A DNA stretch of 64,000 bases from Chrysoperla carnea (taxonomy: Eukaryota; Arthropoda; Insecta; Neuroptera; Chrysopidae). The notes under the pieces were generated by a model. That model saw only the letters and a list, made by a program, of their open reading frames with translations, was not told the DNA's origin and searched no databases. Of this stretch, positions 59,001-64,000 are shown piece after piece (positions within the stretch are counted from its first letter, which is position 1; each line of letters opens with the position of its first letter). A program made the position numbers and the translations under genes. The stretch is taken from contig NC_058339.1 in assembly GCF_905475395.1 (NCBI RefSeq), positions 75,730,520 through 75,794,519 of the forward strand, given 5' to 3'.

Positions 59001-61469
59001 TAAAAAATGAAATTGTTCTGAATGGTTTCCGAAAATATTCAATTTGAATGTACGTCGGAATCTTCATTCCCTAACGCCCATGATAGCACCTTAGGTGTTA
59101 AAATTTTTAATTGAAATCGTTCATTACACAGAAGTTTTGTGGATCTCAAAAAAACAAATTGTTTAAAATTTTTATTTCCTTTTATTTTGTTTTTATAATA
59201 TTATTTATTTTTATAATTAATTATTCTTAATGATCTACTTTTTAGTGTTTATTATTATGATTAATTATTTAAATTATTTTCTTTTATTATTATTATTATT
59301 TATTTATTTTTTTTTTTAAATAAATAAATATAACAAGACAGTTAACTTTAGTAATAATAGTAATAAAAACCTGTGTAAATTTAATAATTTTTAAATCTTT
59401 ACACAAGCTATTAATAAAATAATACACAATATATTTTTTATTTTTAATTTTTTATTTCTTCACATAATTATTCATTTGTTAAAAATAATATTATTAATTA
59501 ACTATTTTTAAGTTTATTATTATTATTTTTTTAATAAATTAATTAATTCACTGTTTAGGAATTATGCGGAAAATAATTTTCGCATTTTCCTAGATATTTT
59601 ATGTTTTGGGGACTCCTGATGAAATTTTTCTGTTTAAGAGGTAATTATGGAAGGGCCAAAAAAATTCGTTGAATTTACTAGAGCTAATTATTTAAGAATT
59701 GGTTATAGTAGTTGTGTACACACACATACTGCGGTCACTCAAGCGAACTATAGAACAGGGGTCAGATATATGCTATCGAAACGGTGCAGTTTTACGTAGT
59801 ACTAAAATAAATTTAATAAAGCTGAAAATTGTTACAGATTATATATTGCATATAAATAACAGTTATGATTGTCAGTCAGTTAGGTGTTAGAACAGGGCTG
59901 GTCAGTCAGCCCATATTTATGGACTGAATTAAGTTATTCCTTAAAAAGGGAAATCGTTTAGTTTTCGAAGCTTCTGCTTAGTGAATAAAAATTCTATACT
60001 GTATTATTATTTCATCAAGGTTAAAAAAAAAATTTTTCTTAAACTATGTCAAATAGAATAAAATAAGTAATGATAATAATAAATATGTAAAGAAATAACA
60101 TAGTACTCATTACTTGAATGAAAATAATTATGATAATAAAAACTGATTAGATATAAGTGTGCATAAATATATTAAATCTTAAAAAAATAGAACTAGAAAA
60201 ATATGATAGGGGAAGAAATAGTGCCTAGAATCAAAATTTAGGAAAAAAAAGACGGAAAAAAATTTCTGTAATAGAGTCCCATTTTTAAACGCAACGACTA
60301 AGAACCCAACCAACTCCTCTATAGTCGAAGAACTCAATCAACTCATAATTACAACAAAACCTACTCCGGATATATAAAATTTTCGGTCTATTTTTTCCGG
60401 GTCTACTTTTCCAGGTCTATTTTCTCCGATTACCAATTTTCAAAGCCACACATTAAAATACCACAATGAAAATTGTTCATAGCCCCGTAATTCCTTCACA
60501 ATATGTATTTTTTGTTTTTGAGAATTTAAATATTAAATAACTATATCGATAAAAATGTGTAAACTATGGTGCATGATGTGTGAACCATGGTACATAATCA
60601 TATGTACCATGGTTCACGCCATAATGTACCTATATACACTCAACTCAATCGATTGTATCTGAAGGTCCTGTCTTCTCCAATCAATCGTTACAATTCACTC
60701 TAGGAAACAACATCATAAAAAATACACGTGATTAACATAGAAAACCCTAAACGTTTTTCTTACCTAACCTAACCTAATCTACTTCGAATGAATGAGACTT
60801 CTTTTTCGCTTACTTATACTCGAACTTATACTTCGCTTACTTATACTCGAAAACCCATAAAACATACGATAACAGTTTTATTTTTTAATGCATACATTTT
60901 AGCATTTTAATTTTTTCGGAAAGAAAACTACATTGACAATCATTCTTCAGTCTACTTATATTGTCATAATATTGCCCCATTACAAGACATAGTAAGACAG
61001 AGCAATATCTATCGAGAAAGTACAGAAGATTCATGTTTCGTATGACTCCAGGTACTACACCGAACCCTACAAAAAAAAGTGTGAATTATATTTTTTAGTT
61101 TGATTTTTTTATCTTTTATATATAAGTGTTGTTCCGAATCACGAGATATCTAAAATGTAACATAAATAAATGATTTTATCTCGAGCAAAATCATATATAA
61201 AAACTAAGCTGTCCATGTGTGTGCCTTATTGATAAATGGTAAGTAGCCTGGTAGTCTAAATTTCAACTACTGAAAACGGGTCCACTTCCTGTGTTAATTA
61301 GTACGAATTACTGTCTTCAGTTGGCGGGATTGGAATTTGAATATTTTGATTAGCCCTTATAATGGTAAGTCTAAATTGGAACTAATGAAAACGGGTCCAC
61401 ACTTTGTAAAGGTGGTATGTCGATCTCTAATAATTTGGTTGGGCTCTTGTGTTTTCTAATCAGGGTCTC
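56096..61469. other. AT-rich intergenic DNA
   Basis: No gene was recognised. There are ATTT-type simple repeats near 58380 and 59290, a 38-bp palindrome at 60580-60617, and three TTAGG units (minus) near 60762-60776. Open frames here are short and domain-free. Confidence 0.5.
60580..60617. repeat. Perfect 17-bp inverted repeat with 4-nt loop
   Basis: GTGAACCATGGTACATA at 60580-60596 is followed by ATCA and then its exact reverse complement at 60601-60617. No element boundary was found around it. Confidence 0.7.
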
Positions 61470-61840
61470 CAGGTACTCCAGATCTTCGATTATCCAAGTT
61501 TTTACAGTTTTCCCTTTATGTGGTCATTAAACCCTAACTCTGTACCAAATTAGCTCTCTTAGTTTATGGGAAGTACTAGTTCTATTCTGATGATCATGAG
61601 TGAGTGAGTGTCATAAATGCGAAAATTTGCTTTCGCTTAACTTAGGAACTAAATGACCTACAGACTTGAAATTTTGGATTTTAAGTAAATGATTATAGCT
61701 TACTGGATGACGTTCTTTCTCCGTTCGGGTCTTATCCAGAGATTCTCAAATAAGGGCCTGAAAATGCGGCGAAATGGTTCCAGTAAAGGATGGTACAGCA
61801 GTGTTTGCTTCGCGCTAAACTTGGCGGGGGCACTACGGAT
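61470..61840 (+). repeat. Second copy of the GATGATCATGAGTGAGTGAG repeat
   Basis: It matches 44755-45135 over about 370 bp and diverges just after GGATGGTACAGC. The two copies lie 16.7 kb apart in the same orientation. Confidence 0.7.
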
Positions 61841-62387
61841 TTCAAGTTATATTTTTCTTTGAATCCTTGCGATAAGTATCCGATTTTTCTATTCGTAACA
61901 TCACTACTATACGCATTATACTATGTACTTAAAAAGTATATCTTCTATTGTAAAATTTATAATTTAGCGTGTATAAATAATAATTTTTTTTTATATCTTC
62001 ATAGATATTTTCAGATGTATTTATTTAGATAAAAATTTTTTTTTCTTTTAGATACTTTGATTATTTCTCTTTAATATTAATTTATTTTGTCAGTGAAAGC
62101 ACTTTCGTATTTTATTGTATTATTATGATTTGTTTTTTTTAAATATTTAATATTATTTATATATTTATTAATATATTTATAGATTATTTGTGTAGGGTGG
62201 ACACAATCGTAGATACAGCTCAAACTTTAAAGTTGAAAGAAATACGTTTTTCCTTAACTTTTATAAAAATAAAAAACGTGAATAGAACATTTCTTATAGT
62301 TTTTTGGAGGTTTTTGGACTTCTTTTCAGTCACGGAATTTCTCTACTAAATACAGTTTTTGGAAAATTGTTATCAAATAAAAAAACT

Positions 62388-63005
62388 TTTAACAAAAAAA
62401 AAACAGACTTAAAAAAAAAACAATTCAAAATCAAATTAATATGCACTAAAAAGTAAAAAATAACGAAAATATAATGTAGTTACAATTATTGTTATTTTTG
62501 GAATCGGTGTCAGCCAAGGAAACAACTGTGACAGAACAGTTTTCTACATTAACTTGGCTGACACCGATTTCAAAAATAACAATAATTGTAACTACATTAT
62601 ATTTTCGTTATTTTTTACTTTTTAGTGCATATTAATTTGATTTTGAATTGTTTTTTTTTTTATAAGTCGGTTTTTTTTTGTTAAAAGTTTTTTATGATTT
62701 TTAATGAATCTGAGGTACACTAACTAATTTGTCACTAAAAAAAGAATAATCGAAATATGAGTTATTTGTTCATTTGTCGCGCACATACTTAATGCAAATT
62801 TAAGACTTATATGGTATTCTCATGGAAGCCGTTGTCAGAATTGGACCAAATTGAAATGGGACTACTCGGGATGCACCAGCTATCATATAGATAAAGAATC
62901 AGCAAAATCGGTTCACCCAGTCAAAAGTTCTGAGGTAACACACATTAAAAAAAAAAAATACAGTCGAATTGATAACCTCCTCCTTTTTGTTTGAAGTCGG
63001 TTAAA
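62388..63005. mobile_element. Foldback element with associated tail sequence
   Basis: 62388-62692 is a long inverted repeat centred near 62545 (GTGTCAGCCAAGG facing CTTGGCTGACACC), of the same family as 35785. The minus strand on its right margin (AACCGACTTCAAACAAAAAG then GAGGAGGTTATCAATTCGAC, and TGACTGGGTGAACCGATTTT) is a segment common in insect genomes. Confidence 0.7.
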
Positions 63006-63183
63006 ATAAGGAAAAAACCAATTTCGGTTATATTTAAAATCATGTAACATCCTTGTGTAGTACCTATTTTTCTCATATGGAAATTTGAAACCTGCCTTTT
63101 CCTTCCCTATTCTTTTAAAATACTTTATGAATCTTTCCGGTGCCCCTTTTTCTCTTCGAGCAATCATATGATATTTATTATAG

Positions 63184-63729
63184 TTAAGGATGTAGGAGCA
63201 CCAAGGCAAATGACTTCAAAAGTAGGCATATTTAACATTGGTTTTATGGTAAAACGGTAGATGGGTGATATGTTTTCATATATTTCTCAAAAACTAGTCG
63301 GTGGAAATTAAAGAAAAAAACTATTTAAATTAAAGTTAAAACTTTAATAAATTATTGAAAACAAAAAAAAAACACGTTGTGTTCGAATAATTAAGGATGT
63401 ATGAGCACGGTAGTGGGGAGACAAATTACAAAAATATATATTTTCATTTTTGATTGTGAATTATGTTATACCTTGGCAATATAAGACGAAATGTAACAAG
63501 AAAATGTTTCGAAATCTGGAGACATTTTCAAAATATCGGAAATTGAAAATTTTGTTTAATTAATTATTTAGCTTTCGGTATTTCGAAAACCAGGGATATC
63601 GAAAAATTTTATTATAATTTCTCGTCTACATTCATAAAAATACATATAACAAAATTCATCATCAAAGTTGAAAATAAGGTACAAATAATTTCAACCATAA
63701 GTCTTGCCTTGGCGCTCGTACTACCTTAA
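63184..63729. mobile_element. MITE at a TTAA target, complete copy
   Basis: Element 63188-63725 is bounded by TTAA on both sides. The left end GGATGTAGGAGCACCAAGGC and right end GCCTTGGCGCTCGTACTACC are inverted repeats with a few mismatches. The interior is homologous to 47505-48129 (GCTTTCGxTATTTCGAAAACC). Non-coding. Confidence 0.75.
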
Positions 63730-64000
63730 TTTATTCTACTTATATGGTATTATGGTATTTTTTGATGGCATAAATTTTTTTGCGAGAAAAAATTATTCAT
63801 TGGTGAAACTTCGAATTTACGGGGAAAACAAGTTTTTTTTCCAAATTAGGGGACTAGTATCTCGAAAATAAGGCGAACTGAAGCAATTTTTCTTTCAACA
63901 AGTAAACTAATGCTTCTGTTACAAAATTTATGCTGTCCAGGGCAATTTTTTATTTGAATAAAATCATATTCGCATAAAATAATTGAAAATTATAAAAAAT

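Noticed and set aside
60760-60777. Three TTAGG units on the minus strand, the insect telomere repeat
   Set aside because: Only three units occur within unique-looking DNA; GGTTAGGTT words also occur near 29320 and 29380. Too short to mean a telomere or interstitial telomeric array.

Overview
The window is AT-rich (my visual estimate is about 70% A+T) nuclear DNA from an insect or close arthropod. Genes are split by spliceosomal introns with GT-AG borders. Single-exon or few-exon genes sit among many short non-autonomous transposons (hAT-like, TTAA-target, Helitron-like, foldback) and tRNA-derived SINE heads. I cannot place the species. No bacterial, organellar or viral gene block was seen.

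Layout. 1-336: last exon of a CCDC86/Cgr1-family nucleolar protein (+). 1530-7120: two tandem minus-strand paralogues of DNAAF3, the cytoplasmic factor that preassembles axonemal dynein arms. Their introns lie at two different places. 9029-12586: a four-exon + strand gene for a secreted-then-anchored type I membrane protein with a CUB-like and LDLa-like ectodomain and a PPPY tail. 12.7-28 kb: repeats, including a family of hAT MITEs with clear 8-bp target duplications and a 4.6-kb hAT-ended unit (15394-20029) that contains a ten-finger C2H2 zinc-finger gene. 28721-51899: a three-exon + strand gene for a second small type I membrane protein with two PPAY motifs. Its first intron is 21.7 kb and holds most of the repeats, a near-perfect 108-bp hairpin and a decayed hAT transposase fragment. 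51.9-64 kb: intergenic, with a complete short Helitron-like element, a foldback element and a TTAA MITE.

How the genes relate. There is no operon logic. CCDC86 and the DNAAF3 pair are convergent. The two PPxY membrane proteins are unrelated in their ectodomains but share a design (signal peptide, one membrane span, short PPxY tail) that in known families recruits Nedd4-type WW-domain ubiquitin ligases. The most unusual structures are the zinc-finger gene enclosed by hAT ends with a matching 8-bp duplication, the differing introns of the DNAAF3 pair, and the long hairpin inside the giant intron. Coordinates of spliced genes come from reading splice sites by eye and are not backed by transcripts.
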